Source: Streptomyces spinosisporus
GTDB taxonomy: Bacteria > Actinomycetota > Actinomycetes > Streptomycetales > Streptomycetaceae
NCBI RefSeq assembly: GCF_022698145.1
Contig: NZ_JALDAX010000001.1
Coordinates: 992,001-1,056,000 of the forward strand
Direction: 5' to 3'
Length of the DNA stretch: 64,000 nt
The position numbers and the translations under genes were made by a program. This document shows positions 53,926 to 62,763 of this stretch, one piece after another. The notes beneath the pieces were generated by a model. That model did not search any database. It was not told the origin of the DNA and worked only from the letters and a program-made list of their open reading frames with translations. Numbering within the stretch: the stretch's first letter is position 1; each line of letters begins with the position of its first letter.

Positions 53926-56103
53926 ATGACCGAGAGCACCACCATCCGCTGGGAACAGGACGACACCGGCGTCGTCACCCTCGTCCTCGACGACCCCAAC
54001 CAGTCCGCGAACACCATGAACCAGGCGTTCCGCGACTCCCTCGCCGTCGTCACCGACCGCCTGGAGGCCGAGAAGGACTCCATCCGCGGCATCATCCTCA
54101 CCTCCGCCAAGAAGACCTTCTTCGCCGGCGGCGACCTGCGCGACCTCATCCGGGTCACCCCCGAGACCGCGCAGGACCTCTTCGACGGCGGCATGGCGAT
54201 CAAGCGCAACATGCGCCGCATCGAGACCCTCGGCAAGCCGGTCGTCGCCGCCCTCAACGGCGCGGCCCTGGGCGGCGGTTACGAACTCGCGCTCGCCTGC
54301 CACCACCGCATCGCCCTCGACGCGCCCGGCTCCAAGATCGGCTGCCCCGAGGTCACCCTGGGCCTGCTGCCCGGAGGCGGCGGAGTGGTCCGTACGGTCC
54401 GTCTGCTGGGCATCGCCGACGCCCTGCTGAAGGTGTTGCTCCAGGGCACCCAGTACAACCCGCGGCGCGCCCTCGACAACGGCCTGGTCGACGAGGTCGC
54501 CGAAACCCGGGACGAGATGCTCGCCAAGGCCCGCGCCTTCATCGACGCCAACCCCGAGTCGCAGCAGCCCTGGGACAGGCCGGGCTACCGCATCCCCGGC
54601 GGCACCCCCGCCAACCCCAAGTTCGCGGCCAACCTGCCCGCCTTCCCGGCCAACCTGCGCAAGCAGACGAACGGCGCACCCTACCCGGCGCCGCGCAACA
54701 TCCTCGCCGCGGCCGTCGAGGGCTCCCAGGTCGACTTCGAGACCGCACAGGTCATCGAGGCCCGCTACTTCGTCGAACTGGCCGCGGGCCAGACCTCGAA
54801 GAACATGATCCAGGCGTTCTTCTTCGACCTCCAGGCCGTCAACTCCGGCGCCAACCGGCCGACCGGCATCGAACCCCGCACGGTCCGCAAGGTCGCTGTC
54901 CTCGGCGCCGGGATGATGGGCGCGGGCATCGCCTACTCGTGCGCCCGCGCGGGCATCGAGGTCGTCCTCAAGGACGTCTCGCTGGAGGCGGCCCTCAAGG
55001 GCAAGGGCTACTCCGAGAAGCTGTGCGCCAAGGCCGTCTCCCGCGGCCGTACGACCCAGGAGAAGGCCGACGCGCTGCTCGCCCGCATCACGCCCGCGGC
55101 GGACCCGCAGGACGTGGCCGGCTGCGACGCCGTGATCGAGGCCGTCTTCGAGAACCCCGAGCTCAAGCACAAGGTGTTCCAGGAGATCCAGCACATCGTC
55201 GAGCCCGACGCGCTGCTGTGCTCCAACACCTCGACCCTGCCCATCACCGCCCTCGCCGAAGGCGTCGAGCGCCAGGCCGACTTCATCGGTCTGCACTTCT
55301 TCTCGCCCGTCGACAAGATGCCGCTGGTGGAGATCATCAAGGGCGAGCGGACGGGCGACGAGGCCCTCGCCCGCGCCTTCGACCTGGTCCGCCAGATCAA
55401 CAAGACGCCGATCGTCGTCAACGACTCCCGCGGCTTCTTCACCTCCCGCGTGATCGGCCACTTCATCAACGAGGGCGTCGCCATGGTCGGCGAGGGCATC
55501 GAGCCCGCGTCGGTCGAGCAGGCGGCGGCGCAGGCGGGCTACCCCGCGAAGGTCCTCTCCCTCATGGACGAGCTGACGCTCACGCTCCCGCGCAAGATCC
55601 GCAACGAGTCGAAGCGGGCCGTGGAGGAGGCCGGTGGCACCTGGCCTGCGCACCCCGCCGAGGCCGTCATCGACCGCATGGTGGACGAGTTCGACCGCCC
55701 CGGCCGCAGCGGGGGAGCCGGCTTCTACGACTACGACGAGAGCGGCAAGCGGGCGGGCCTGTGGCCGGGCCTGCGCGAGCACTTCACCAAGCCGGGCCAC
55801 GAGATCCCGTTCGAGGACATGCAGGAACGCATGCTCTTCTCCGAGGCGCTCGACACGGTCAAGCTCCTGGAGGAGGGCGTGCTGACGTCCGTCGCCGACG
55901 CCAACATCGGCTCCATCTTCGGCATCGGCTTCCCCGGCTGGACCGGCGGCATCCTGCAGTACATCAACGGCTACGAGGGCGGGCTGCCCGGATTCGTGGC
56001 ACGCGCGCGTGAGCTGGCCGAGCGCTACGGCGACCGCTTCACGCCGCCCGCGCTGCTGGTGGAGAAGGCGGAGAAGGGGGAGCGCTTCACGGACGCCGCC
56101 TGA
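53926..56103 (+). CDS. fadB: FadB-type enoyl-CoA hydratase / 3-hydroxyacyl-CoA dehydrogenase
   Basis: A 725-residue multifunctional enzyme. The N-terminal 190 residues are a crotonase (FFAGGDLRDLI oxyanion hole; GAALGGGYELALACHH; GCPEVTLGLLPGGGG). From about residue 320 follows the dehydrogenase: NAD loop VLGAGMMGAGIAYSCARAG, then FIGLHFFSPVDKMPLVEII with the catalytic His, and a duplicated C-terminal helical domain. ACGGAGAA lies 6 nt before ATG 53926. With FadA it should form a trifunctional complex. Confidence 0.94.
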   Translation: MTESTTIRWEQDDTGVVTLVLDDPNQSANTMNQAFRDSLAVVTDRLEAEKDSIRGIILTSAKKTFFAGGDLRDLIRVTPETAQDLFDGGMAIKRNMRRIETLGKPVVAALNGAALGGGYELALACHHRIALDAPGSKIGCPEVTLGLLPGGGGVVRTVRLLGIADALLKVLLQGTQYNPRRALDNGLVDEVAETRDEMLAKARAFIDANPESQQPWDRPGYRIPGGTPANPKFAANLPAFPANLRKQTNGAPYPAPRNILAAAVEGSQVDFETAQVIEARYFVELAAGQTSKNMIQAFFFDLQAVNSGANRPTGIEPRTVRKVAVLGAGMMGAGIAYSCARAGIEVVLKDVSLEAALKGKGYSEKLCAKAVSRGRTTQEKADALLARITPAADPQDVAGCDAVIEAVFENPELKHKVFQEIQHIVEPDALLCSNTSTLPITALAEGVERQADFIGLHFFSPVDKMPLVEIIKGERTGDEALARAFDLVRQINKTPIVVNDSRGFFTSRVIGHFINEGVAMVGEGIEPASVEQAAAQAGYPAKVLSLMDELTLTLPRKIRNESKRAVEEAGGTWPAHPAEAVIDRMVDEFDRPGRSGGAGFYDYDESGKRAGLWPGLREHFTKPGHEIPFEDMQERMLFSEALDTVKLLEEGVLTSVADANIGSIFGIGFPGWTGGILQYINGYEGGLPGFVARARELAERYGDRFTPPALLVEKAEKGERFTDAA

Positions 56104-56228
56104 GGGAGCCGGGCGGGTTCGGCCCCACGTATCGCTGAGCGGTACGCGGGTCTTGCACCCGACCCTCCGGGCCCGGGACGCTGACCTGCGAACGCTCCGC
56201 ACGGCCACCGTCCCCCGGAGGAGCCCCC

Positions 56229-57860
56229 ATGGGATACCGTCCCGCCCTCGCCGTCCTGGACATCCTGCGCGGCGAGGGCGTGGATCGCGTCTTCGGCAAC
56301 CCCGGCACCACCGAACTGCCCTTCCTGGCCGCCCTGTCGGAGGCGGCGCACGACGGACCCGAGTACGTGCTCGGCGTCCACGAGGGCTCCGTGGTCGCCA
56401 TGGCCGACGGCTACGCCCGCGGCACCGGCCGCCCGGCCTTCGTCAGCCTGCACATCGCCGCGGGCCTCGCCAACGGCCTGATCGGCCTGCTCAACGCCCG
56501 CCGTTCGCGCACCCCGCTCGTGGTGACGGCCGGCCAGCAGGACCGCCGTCACCTGCAGCAGGACCCCATGCTCTCCGGCGACCTGATCGGCCTCGCCACA
56601 CCCGCGGTGAAGGCGGCGTACGACATCCAGCACGCCCAGGACCTGCCACTCGCCCTGCGCCGCGCCTTCGCCCTTGCCGTACGGCCGCCCGCCGGGCCGG
56701 TGTTCCTGTCGGTCCCCATGGACCTGCTGGCCGAGAACACCGAGGTCGACGTCCCGGCCCGCACCCCCACGCCCCCGCCCGGACCGGCCGCCGGTCTGGA
56801 GCGCGCCGCCCTGCTGCTCGGTGCCGCGGCCCGGCCCGCGATCGTGGCCGGGGACGGGGTGGGTCGCGAGGACGCCGTCGCCGCTCTCGTCGCCACCGCG
56901 GAGGCGTGCGGCGCCGTCGTCCACCACCAACCGATGAGCGATTGCCTGAACTTCCCCACCACCCACCCGCTGTACGCGGGCATGCTGCCGCCCCGGCACG
57001 ACGCCATCCGCAAGGCCCTCGCCCCCTACGACGCCGTACTGGTCGCCGGCGCCCACGCCTTCACGCCGCACCACTACAGCCCCGGGCCCGCGCTGCCGCC
57101 GGGCCTCACCGTCGTCCAGCTCGACTCCGACCCACACGAGATCGGCCGCAACTTCCCCGCCACGGCCGGGCTGGTGGGCGCTCTCGCCCCCTCCCTGAAC
57201 CGGCTGTGCGAGCTGCTGCGCGACCGGGTGCCCGCGCACACCGCCAAGGCCCGTGTCGAGCGCGCGGGCGAGCGTCACACCGCCGACCGCGAACGCGCCG
57301 AGTCCGCCGCCCGCGCCGCCTACTCACCGGCGCCGCTCGCCCCCTGGGCCGCCGCCCACGCCGTGGCGCGCGGGCTGCCGCCGGACGCCGTCGTCGTCGA
57401 AGAGGCCATCACCGTCGGCCTGTTGCTGCGCCGCCTCGTCCGCCTCGAACGCCCCGGCAGCTACACCCACACCGTCGGCGGCGGCCTCGGCTGGGGCATC
57501 GGCGCCGCCGTCGGCCGCGCCCTCGCCGAGCCCGGCCGCCCCGTCGTCGCCGTCCTCGGCGACGGCTGCACCCTCTTCGGCCTCCAGGGCCTGTGGAGCG
57601 CCGCCCGGCAGAACGCCCCCGTCCTCTTCGTCGTCATGAACAACGGCGTCTACCGCACCCTCCAGGACACCTACGAAGCGATGGGCGCCCAGGGCCCCTG
57701 CCCCGGCACCGACCTCGGCCCCCTCGACTTCACCCAGGCGGCCCGCTTCTTCGGCGTCGACGCGGTACGTGCGGCGAGCGCGGACCACCTGCGGGAACTG
57801 GTGACGGGCGCGGACGCCCTGACCCGGCCCCTGCTGGTGGACGTACCGCTGCGCGGTTGA
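56229..57860 (+). CDS. thiamine-diphosphate enzyme, benzoylformate decarboxylase-like
   Basis: A 543-residue ThDP enzyme. FGNPGTTELPFLAAL at the N-terminus, GVHEGSVVAMADGYARG (conserved Glu), SLHIAAGLANG and FTPHHYSPG, and the ThDP/Mg loop VLGDGCTLFGLQGLWSA ending in MNNG are visible. The His of SLHIAAG and of HHYSPG match active-site His70 and His281 of Pseudomonas benzoylformate decarboxylase, but the Ser26 position (GNPGS) is Thr here (GNPGT). It probably decarboxylates an aryl or branched 2-oxo acid. GGAGGAG precedes ATG 56229. Confidence 0.83.
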   Translation: MGYRPALAVLDILRGEGVDRVFGNPGTTELPFLAALSEAAHDGPEYVLGVHEGSVVAMADGYARGTGRPAFVSLHIAAGLANGLIGLLNARRSRTPLVVTAGQQDRRHLQQDPMLSGDLIGLATPAVKAAYDIQHAQDLPLALRRAFALAVRPPAGPVFLSVPMDLLAENTEVDVPARTPTPPPGPAAGLERAALLLGAAARPAIVAGDGVGREDAVAALVATAEACGAVVHHQPMSDCLNFPTTHPLYAGMLPPRHDAIRKALAPYDAVLVAGAHAFTPHHYSPGPALPPGLTVVQLDSDPHEIGRNFPATAGLVGALAPSLNRLCELLRDRVPAHTAKARVERAGERHTADRERAESAARAAYSPAPLAPWAAAHAVARGLPPDAVVVEEAITVGLLLRRLVRLERPGSYTHTVGGGLGWGIGAAVGRALAEPGRPVVAVLGDGCTLFGLQGLWSAARQNAPVLFVVMNNGVYRTLQDTYEAMGAQGPCPGTDLGPLDFTQAARFFGVDAVRAASADHLRELVTGADALTRPLLVDVPLRG

Positions 57861-57932
57861 GGGCGCGCACGGCGCCGTGGTCCTCGCGGCCCACGCCTTG
57901 TCACTCCCCCCGAAAGCGACCACCATCGGTTC

Positions 57933-58673
57933 ATGACGGACGGTCAGCTGCCGAAGTCTGTGCTCGCCCGCGGGGTCCTGCTGCTGCGCGCCTGCGGTGA
58001 CTCCGAGACCGCCCTCACGCTCGCCGAGCTGGCCCTGTGCACGGGGCTGCCCAAGCCCACCGCGCACCGGCTGATCGGTGAGCTGGTGCGGCTCGGGCTG
58101 GTCGAGCGCACCGAGGAGGGCAACTACCGCATCGGGCTCGGGCTGTTCGTGCTGGGGCAGTCGGCACCGAGCGTGCGCGAGCTGCGGGACGCGGCGCTGC
58201 CCTACCTCGGCGATCTGCACGAGGCCACGCTGGAGAACGTCCACCTGGCCGTCCCGGACGGCACCGACACCCTGTTCCTGGAGAAGGTCACCGGCCGGCG
58301 CGCCACCCCGATCGTCTCGCGCACCGGAGGCCGGCTCCCCGCGCACTGCACGGCCACCGGAAAGGTCTTCCTCGCCCAGGACCCCCGTCCGCCGTACCGC
58401 GCCCTGCCCCGGCTGACCCCGCGCACCCTGGTCCTGCCCGGCCAGCTCGCGCGCGACCTCGCCCTCACCCGGGCCCGCGGCTACGGCGTCAACCTGGAGG
58501 AGGCCGAGATCGGCATCTCCGCCGTCGCCGCCCCCGTCTACGTCCGCAGCAACGGCCCCCGCCCCATCGCCGCCATCTCCGTCACAGGCGGCACCCGCCG
58601 CCTCGACGTCGACCGCATGGGCGCCCGAGTATGCGCAGCAGCAAAAGCCCTCACCCGCACCTTGTCGGCCTGA
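57933..58673 (+). CDS. IclR-family transcriptional regulator
   Basis: A 246-residue regulator: winged HTH in residues 8-70 (LTLAELALCTGLPKPTAHRL) and a GAF-like effector domain (GRLPAHCTATGKVFLA; ALTRARGYGVNLEEAEIGIS). It follows the decarboxylase gene by 72 bp on the same strand and may control it. The last 20 codons (DRMGARVCAAAKALTRTLSA) recur as a decayed copy 304 bp downstream. Confidence 0.88.
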   Translation: MTDGQLPKSVLARGVLLLRACGDSETALTLAELALCTGLPKPTAHRLIGELVRLGLVERTEEGNYRIGLGLFVLGQSAPSVRELRDAALPYLGDLHEATLENVHLAVPDGTDTLFLEKVTGRRATPIVSRTGGRLPAHCTATGKVFLAQDPRPPYRALPRLTPRTLVLPGQLARDLALTRARGYGVNLEEAEIGISAVAAPVYVRSNGPRPIAAISVTGGTRRLDVDRMGARVCAAAKALTRTLSA

Positions 58674-58854
58674 CCGGCCCAGGGACTTCGCCTCACACCG
58701 CGCCCGGCCCCGCCCGCGGCGCTGTCGGTTTGACCGGGTCAGGGGCCTGGCCCCGCGCCCAACCGGATTAGCGCGCCGTGTTCCGCGCCCCGCCCGGCCT
58801 GACCGGACCAGAGGCCGGAGCCCGTTCCCCCTCCGGCTCAGCCCCGCTCACCCC
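58674..58854. repeat. repeat-rich spacer after the IclR gene
   Basis: The stop context of the IclR gene (CTTGTCGGCCTGACCGGCCC, 58661) is echoed at 58721 (GCTGTCGGTTTGACCGGGTC) and 58793 (CCCGGCCTGACCGGACCAGA). No ORF or hairpin with a clear role is seen. These are probably further rounds of the same local duplication. Confidence 0.65.
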
Positions 58855-58855
58855 G

Positions 58856-58912
58856 ACTTGGCCACCGTCTGCTGCCGCCACCGCCGGCTCGTGCTCCGTG
58901 AGCCGCTCCCTG
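58856..58912 (-). pseudogene. remnant of the ABC ATPase C-terminus
   Basis: On the minus strand it reads LTEHEPAVAA, against LTEHELAVAV in the functional sugar ABC ATPase, whose matching DNA lies 158-160 bp downstream. A 2-nt gap breaks the frame. About three quarters of the 55 bases agree. Confidence 0.75.
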
Positions 58913-58914
58913 CA

Positions 58915-58977
58915 GACCGCTCGGGCACCCGGGTGTGTGCCGCGGCCAGGGCCGTCCCCCGCACCCTGTCCGCCTGA
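58915..58977 (+). pseudogene. remnant of the IclR C-terminus
   Basis: It reads DRSGTRVCAAARAVPRTLSA and a TGA stop; the functional IclR gene ends DRMGARVCAAAKALTRTLSA and TGA. The 63-bp match is gap-free, at a constant offset of 304 bp. There is no IclR body upstream of it. Confidence 0.85.
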
Positions 58978-59005
58978 CCCCCACGGCCCCGGATCCCCGT
59001 TCCTC

Positions 59006-60475
59006 TCACGTCGACTCGGTCACCGTCGGCTGCACAGCTACCGCCAGTTCATGCTCCGTGAGGTGCTCCCCGTGTACCTCGCCCGTGAGCCGGCCGCGTA
59101 CGAAAACGAGCACTCGATCGCACACCTCCGTCAGTTCGGCGAGGTCGGTCGAGGCGATGAGGACGGCTGTTCCGGTGGCGGCCAGCTCGGTGATGATGCG
59201 GTGCATTTCGGTGCGTACGCCGACGTCGACGCCGCGGGTGGGATCGTCCAGGACCACGATCTTCGGGTCTGTCGCCAGCCACTTGGCGAAGACGACCTTC
59301 TGCTGGTTGCCGCCGGACAGCCGGGCCACGATGTCGTGCAGGCCGCCGCGAAGGCGCAGGTGTCGGGTCAACTCGGCCGTGCGGCGGACGAGTTCGGAGC
59401 GGGAGGGCAGCATGCCGCCGCGGCCGAGCGCCAGCCAGCTCACCGTCGTCGTGTTCTCCCACACCGTACGCTCCGCCATCAGCCCGTACCGTTTGCGGTC
59501 GCTCGGCACGAAGGCGACGCCCGCCCGCACCGCTCCGCGCAGGGAGCGCGGGAGCCCCCGGCCCGCGACGTCCACCCGGCCCGCGGAGATCGCCGTACGC
59601 CCGCACACCACCTCCAACGCGCTGAGATGACCGGCACCCTGCAGCCCGGCGACCCCGACCACCTCGCCCGCCCGCACCGTGAACGTCACATCCCTCAGCC
59701 GCCCGGGCACGCTCACCCCGGACAGCACCACCGGCGGCGGCAGATCCACCACGGCCCGCGCCCGGCGCACCGGCTGCGGCGGGCGGCCGCCGAGCATCGC
59801 GGTGACCAGCTCCGGCACACCGACCTCGGACCGGCGCACCCCGCCCAGCGCGACCTGCCCGTCCCGCAGCACGGTCACGCGGTGCGCGAAGCGCATCACC
59901 TCCTCCAGGAAGTGGGTGACGTACAGAACGGCGATGCCCCGCCCGGTGAGGGTGCGCAGCACCTCCGCCAGCCGGTCCACGGCGGCCGCCGGCAGCGCCG
60001 AGGTCGGCTCGTCGAGGACCAGCAGCCGGGGACTGCGCAGCAGCGCCCGCGCGATCTCCGTCAACTGCTGGTCGGCGAGCGGGAGTTCACCCAGCTCCTG
60101 GCCGAGGTCGACGTCCAGTCCGAGCTCGGCCAGGACCGGTCTCGCCGCCCGGTCCATCGCCCTGCGGTCGAGCAGTCCGAAGCGCCGCAACGACCCCCGC
60201 GGGAAGAGGTTCTCGCGCACGGTCAGATCCGGGAACAGGCTCAACTCCTGGGAGACGACGGCGATCCGGATGTCCCCGGCCGTCCGCACCGCCCCCTGGT
60301 CCGCCGCCAGCGTCCCCGACACGATCCGCACCAGCGTCGACTTGCCCGCGCCGTTCTCCCCGACCAGCGCGTGCACCTCACCGCCCCGCAGCCGGATGCC
60401 GACCCCGTCCAGCGCCCGCACCCCGCCGTACGACTTCACCAGGCCCTGTGCCACCAGGATGTCCCCGTTCGTCAT
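59006..60475 (-). CDS. sugar ABC transporter, duplicated ATPase (RbsA-type)
   Basis: A 489-residue protein with two ABC domains in tandem, as in RbsA/XylG. First: GENGAGKST, LADQQ in place of the usual signature, LLVLDEPTSAL. Second: degenerate Walker A (GLQGAGHLSAL), signature LSGGNQQK, IVVLDDPTRGVDVG. In the second domain the residue after Walker B is Asp (DDPT) where most have Glu. It energises import of a monosaccharide. It starts 1 nt after the stop of the binding-protein gene. Its C-terminal DNA has a decayed copy nearby. Confidence 0.92.
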   Translation of the reverse strand: MTNGDILVAQGLVKSYGGVRALDGVGIRLRGGEVHALVGENGAGKSTLVRIVSGTLAADQGAVRTAGDIRIAVVSQELSLFPDLTVRENLFPRGSLRRFGLLDRRAMDRAARPVLAELGLDVDLGQELGELPLADQQLTEIARALLRSPRLLVLDEPTSALPAAAVDRLAEVLRTLTGRGIAVLYVTHFLEEVMRFAHRVTVLRDGQVALGGVRRSEVGVPELVTAMLGGRPPQPVRRARAVVDLPPPVVLSGVSVPGRLRDVTFTVRAGEVVGVAGLQGAGHLSALEVVCGRTAISAGRVDVAGRGLPRSLRGAVRAGVAFVPSDRKRYGLMAERTVWENTTTVSWLALGRGGMLPSRSELVRRTAELTRHLRLRGGLHDIVARLSGGNQQKVVFAKWLATDPKIVVLDDPTRGVDVGVRTEMHRIITELAATGTAVLIASTDLAELTEVCDRVLVFVRGRLTGEVHGEHLTEHELAVAVQPTVTEST

Positions 60476-60476
60476 C

Positions 60477-61541
60477 TCAGCGGGCGTCCTTCAGGGGCTT
60501 GAGGTTGGCCTTCTGGTCGCCCAGCAGCTTGTCGATCGTCGGCTTGTACCAGTCGTACGCCGCCGTCGCGGACTTCTGCCGGGCGATGATGTCGTCGATG
60601 TTCGAGGAGTCCACCACCCCGCCCGGCGACAGGAACCATCCCTCGGGCAGCTTGCCGTCGTTGTCGCGCACCGCGTCGATCAGCAGCGCCGTGGACAGAT
60701 AGCCCTTGAGGAAGTGCTGCGGGTCGATGGTGACGAAGTTCGAGCCGTCCTTGACCGCGTCGAGGGTCTTGGGGTCGACGTCGAAGCCGGCCGTCAGCCA
60801 CTTCCCGTGCCGCGACTTCTTGATCTTGGCGAGGTTGTAGCTGTCGGCGTCACCCACACCGAGGAACGCCAGCGCCTCGGGGTGCGCGTTGACCTGCGAC
60901 GACCAGGAGCTGTAGTTCTGCCCGGGATCGCTGTACGTCTGGAAGGGGCCGAGCACCTTCACCCCCGGCGCCTGCTTCCTGAACGTGTCGGAGATGCCCT
61001 TCGCCCGGTTGTCCAGCACCGGCGTCCCCGGGTTGGGCACCCCGATCACGATCTCGCCCTTCGGATCCGCACCCAGCCGCTTCAGCGCCTCCTTGGCCAT
61101 CAGCTCGCCGAGCGCGTAGTTGTCGTTGCCGACGTAGAAGGTGACCTTGCTGCCCTCGGTGGGGGAGGTGTCCAGGGCGACGACCGGGATGCCCTTGTCG
61201 ACGGCCTGCGCGGCGGGGCGGGTGAAGATCGGCGGGTCCAGGTTCTCCAGGACGATGCCGTCCTTCGCGGTCGCGGTGAGGTTCTGGAAGAGCTGCACCT
61301 CGGCGGGCCCGTCGGTGTTCGGCGGCCCGACCGCCTTGAAGTCCACCTTCCCCGCGTGGCTCGCGGCGCTCTCGGCGCCGAGCACCATCTCGTGGGCGAA
61401 GTTGAGCGAGATGTTGGCGACCGCGATGCCCATGTCGAGCTCACCGCTCCTGCCGCCGGAACCGCTGTCCCCGCAACCGGCGGCACCGAGCAGCACCAGC
61501 GCACCGAGCACGGCGGCGGTCGTACGGAGTCGGGCGTGCAT
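60477..61541 (-). CDS. sugar ABC transporter substrate-binding lipoprotein
   Basis: A 354-residue lipoprotein with signal peptide and lipobox LGAAGC. The mature part is a type I periplasmic-binding protein of the ribose/autoinducer-2 class (LDMGIAVANISLNFAHEM; DGIVLENLDPP; IPVVALDTSP; YVGNDNYALG; FLGVGDADSYN). The sugar is not evident. GGAGG is 5 nt before ATG 61541. It lies between the permease and ATPase genes in one operon. Confidence 0.92.
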   Translation of the reverse strand: MHARLRTTAAVLGALVLLGAAGCGDSGSGGRSGELDMGIAVANISLNFAHEMVLGAESAASHAGKVDFKAVGPPNTDGPAEVQLFQNLTATAKDGIVLENLDPPIFTRPAAQAVDKGIPVVALDTSPTEGSKVTFYVGNDNYALGELMAKEALKRLGADPKGEIVIGVPNPGTPVLDNRAKGISDTFRKQAPGVKVLGPFQTYSDPGQNYSSWSSQVNAHPEALAFLGVGDADSYNLAKIKKSRHGKWLTAGFDVDPKTLDAVKDGSNFVTIDPQHFLKGYLSTALLIDAVRDNDGKLPEGWFLSPGGVVDSSNIDDIIARQKSATAAYDWYKPTIDKLLGDQKANLKPLKDAR

Positions 61542-61575
61542 CACGGCCTCCAAGTGCTGTGCGCAGGCTGGGTGT

Positions 61576-62604
61576 TCACTTGCGTCGGCGCCCGGTGCGC
61601 CGCAACGCGCTGTCGGCCGCGACGGCGACGAGGATGACCCCGCCGGTCGCGAACGACGTCCAATTGATGGGTACTTCGAAGAAGACGAGCCCGGAGGCCA
61701 CGACCGCCAGGATCATCGCCCCGGCCACCGCGCCGACCACCGAGCCCCGTCCGCCGGCCAGCGGAGTGCCGCCGATGATGCAGGCGGCGATGGCCTGCAG
61801 TTCGTAGCCCTGGCCCAGGGTCGGGTCACCGGCGCCGTAGAAGGCGAGGGCGAGCGCGGCGGCGCACGCCGTGGTGAGCCCGGACAGGGCCAGGGCCTCG
61901 ATGCGGGTGCGGACGACCGGGATGCCGCTGAAGGCGGCGGCGTCGGGATTGGACCCGATCGCCCGCACCCGGGCCCCGAAGCGGGTGCGGGCCAGCACCA
62001 CGGCCAGCACCACGAGCACCGCCAGCAGCACCCACAGCGCGAACGGCACCCCGCCCGGGTCGCCGCCCACGACCGTGAAGAACGAGTCGTCCAGCGGCAG
62101 ATCGGTGATCTGCTTGCCGTCGGCGAGCGCGAGCCCGACCCCCCGGAACAGCATCAGCGTGCCCAGCGTGACGATGAACGACGGCAGCGCGAGCAGGGTC
62201 GTCACCAGCGCGTTGAACACCCCGGCGGCGATCCCCGTCAGCAGCATCACCGGCACCGCCAGCCACGGGCTCAGCCCGTCCCGCACCAGCAGCGCCCCGA
62301 CGACCAGGCACATCGCGTAGGTGCCGCCCACCGACAGATCCACCTCGCGCATGGCGAGCACGAAGACCATGCCGCACGCCATCAGCGAGATGTAGACGGA
62401 GTTGTGGGCCGTGGAGAGCAGATTGGAGGTGTCGAGGAAGTCCGGGTACGCGATGCCGATCCCGGCGATCAGCAGCCCCAGCACCAGCAGTACGCCCAGC
62501 TCGTCGCGGACCAGGCGCCCGGGCAGCGGGGCGAGCCTGCGCAGTCCGCCACCCTGATCGCGGGCGCGCTCGGCGTCGTCCACGGCACGCTCGGTCTCGG
62601 TCAT
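61576..62604 (-). CDS. sugar ABC transporter permease (RbsC-type)
   Basis: A 342-residue permease with about ten helices (LGVLLVLGLLIAGIGIAY; ISLMACGMVFVLAMREVDLS; SFIVTLGTLMLFRGVGLALA; IAACIIGGTPLAGGRGSVVG). The REVDLSVGGTYA and GGTPLAGGRG blocks are typical of the BPD_transp_2/RbsC family. Start ATG 62604 has GGGAG 9 nt upstream. It is the first gene of the operon. Confidence 0.92.
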   Translation of the reverse strand: MTETERAVDDAERARDQGGGLRRLAPLPGRLVRDELGVLLVLGLLIAGIGIAYPDFLDTSNLLSTAHNSVYISLMACGMVFVLAMREVDLSVGGTYAMCLVVGALLVRDGLSPWLAVPVMLLTGIAAGVFNALVTTLLALPSFIVTLGTLMLFRGVGLALADGKQITDLPLDDSFFTVVGGDPGGVPFALWVLLAVLVVLAVVLARTRFGARVRAIGSNPDAAAFSGIPVVRTRIEALALSGLTTACAAALALAFYGAGDPTLGQGYELQAIAACIIGGTPLAGGRGSVVGAVAGAMILAVVASGLVFFEVPINWTSFATGGVILVAVAADSALRRTGRRRK

Positions 62605-62706
62605 CGGGCACGGCTCCCGTACGGCTGGTGCTGGCGACGGGCCCGATCCGCCGGCCAGGCCCCGCCCGCAGCGTCGGCCCCCGGGCTGCGTACGGCAACA
62701 ACGCCG

Positions 62707-62761
62707 TTTCAGCGAGTGAAATGCACCCTTGCCGAGTGCCTGACGGCTCATCACACTCGGC
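62707..62761. promoter_or_regulatory. operator candidates between ABC operon and SDR
   Basis: Two inverted repeats lie in the 159-bp divergent gap: TTTCAgcgagTGAAA (62707..62721) and GCCGAGTG...CACTCGGC (62731..62738 and 62754..62761, 15-nt loop). The first has the form bound by many IclR, GntR or LacI-type sugar regulators. They could control both directions. Confidence 0.55.
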
Positions 62762-62763
62762 CC

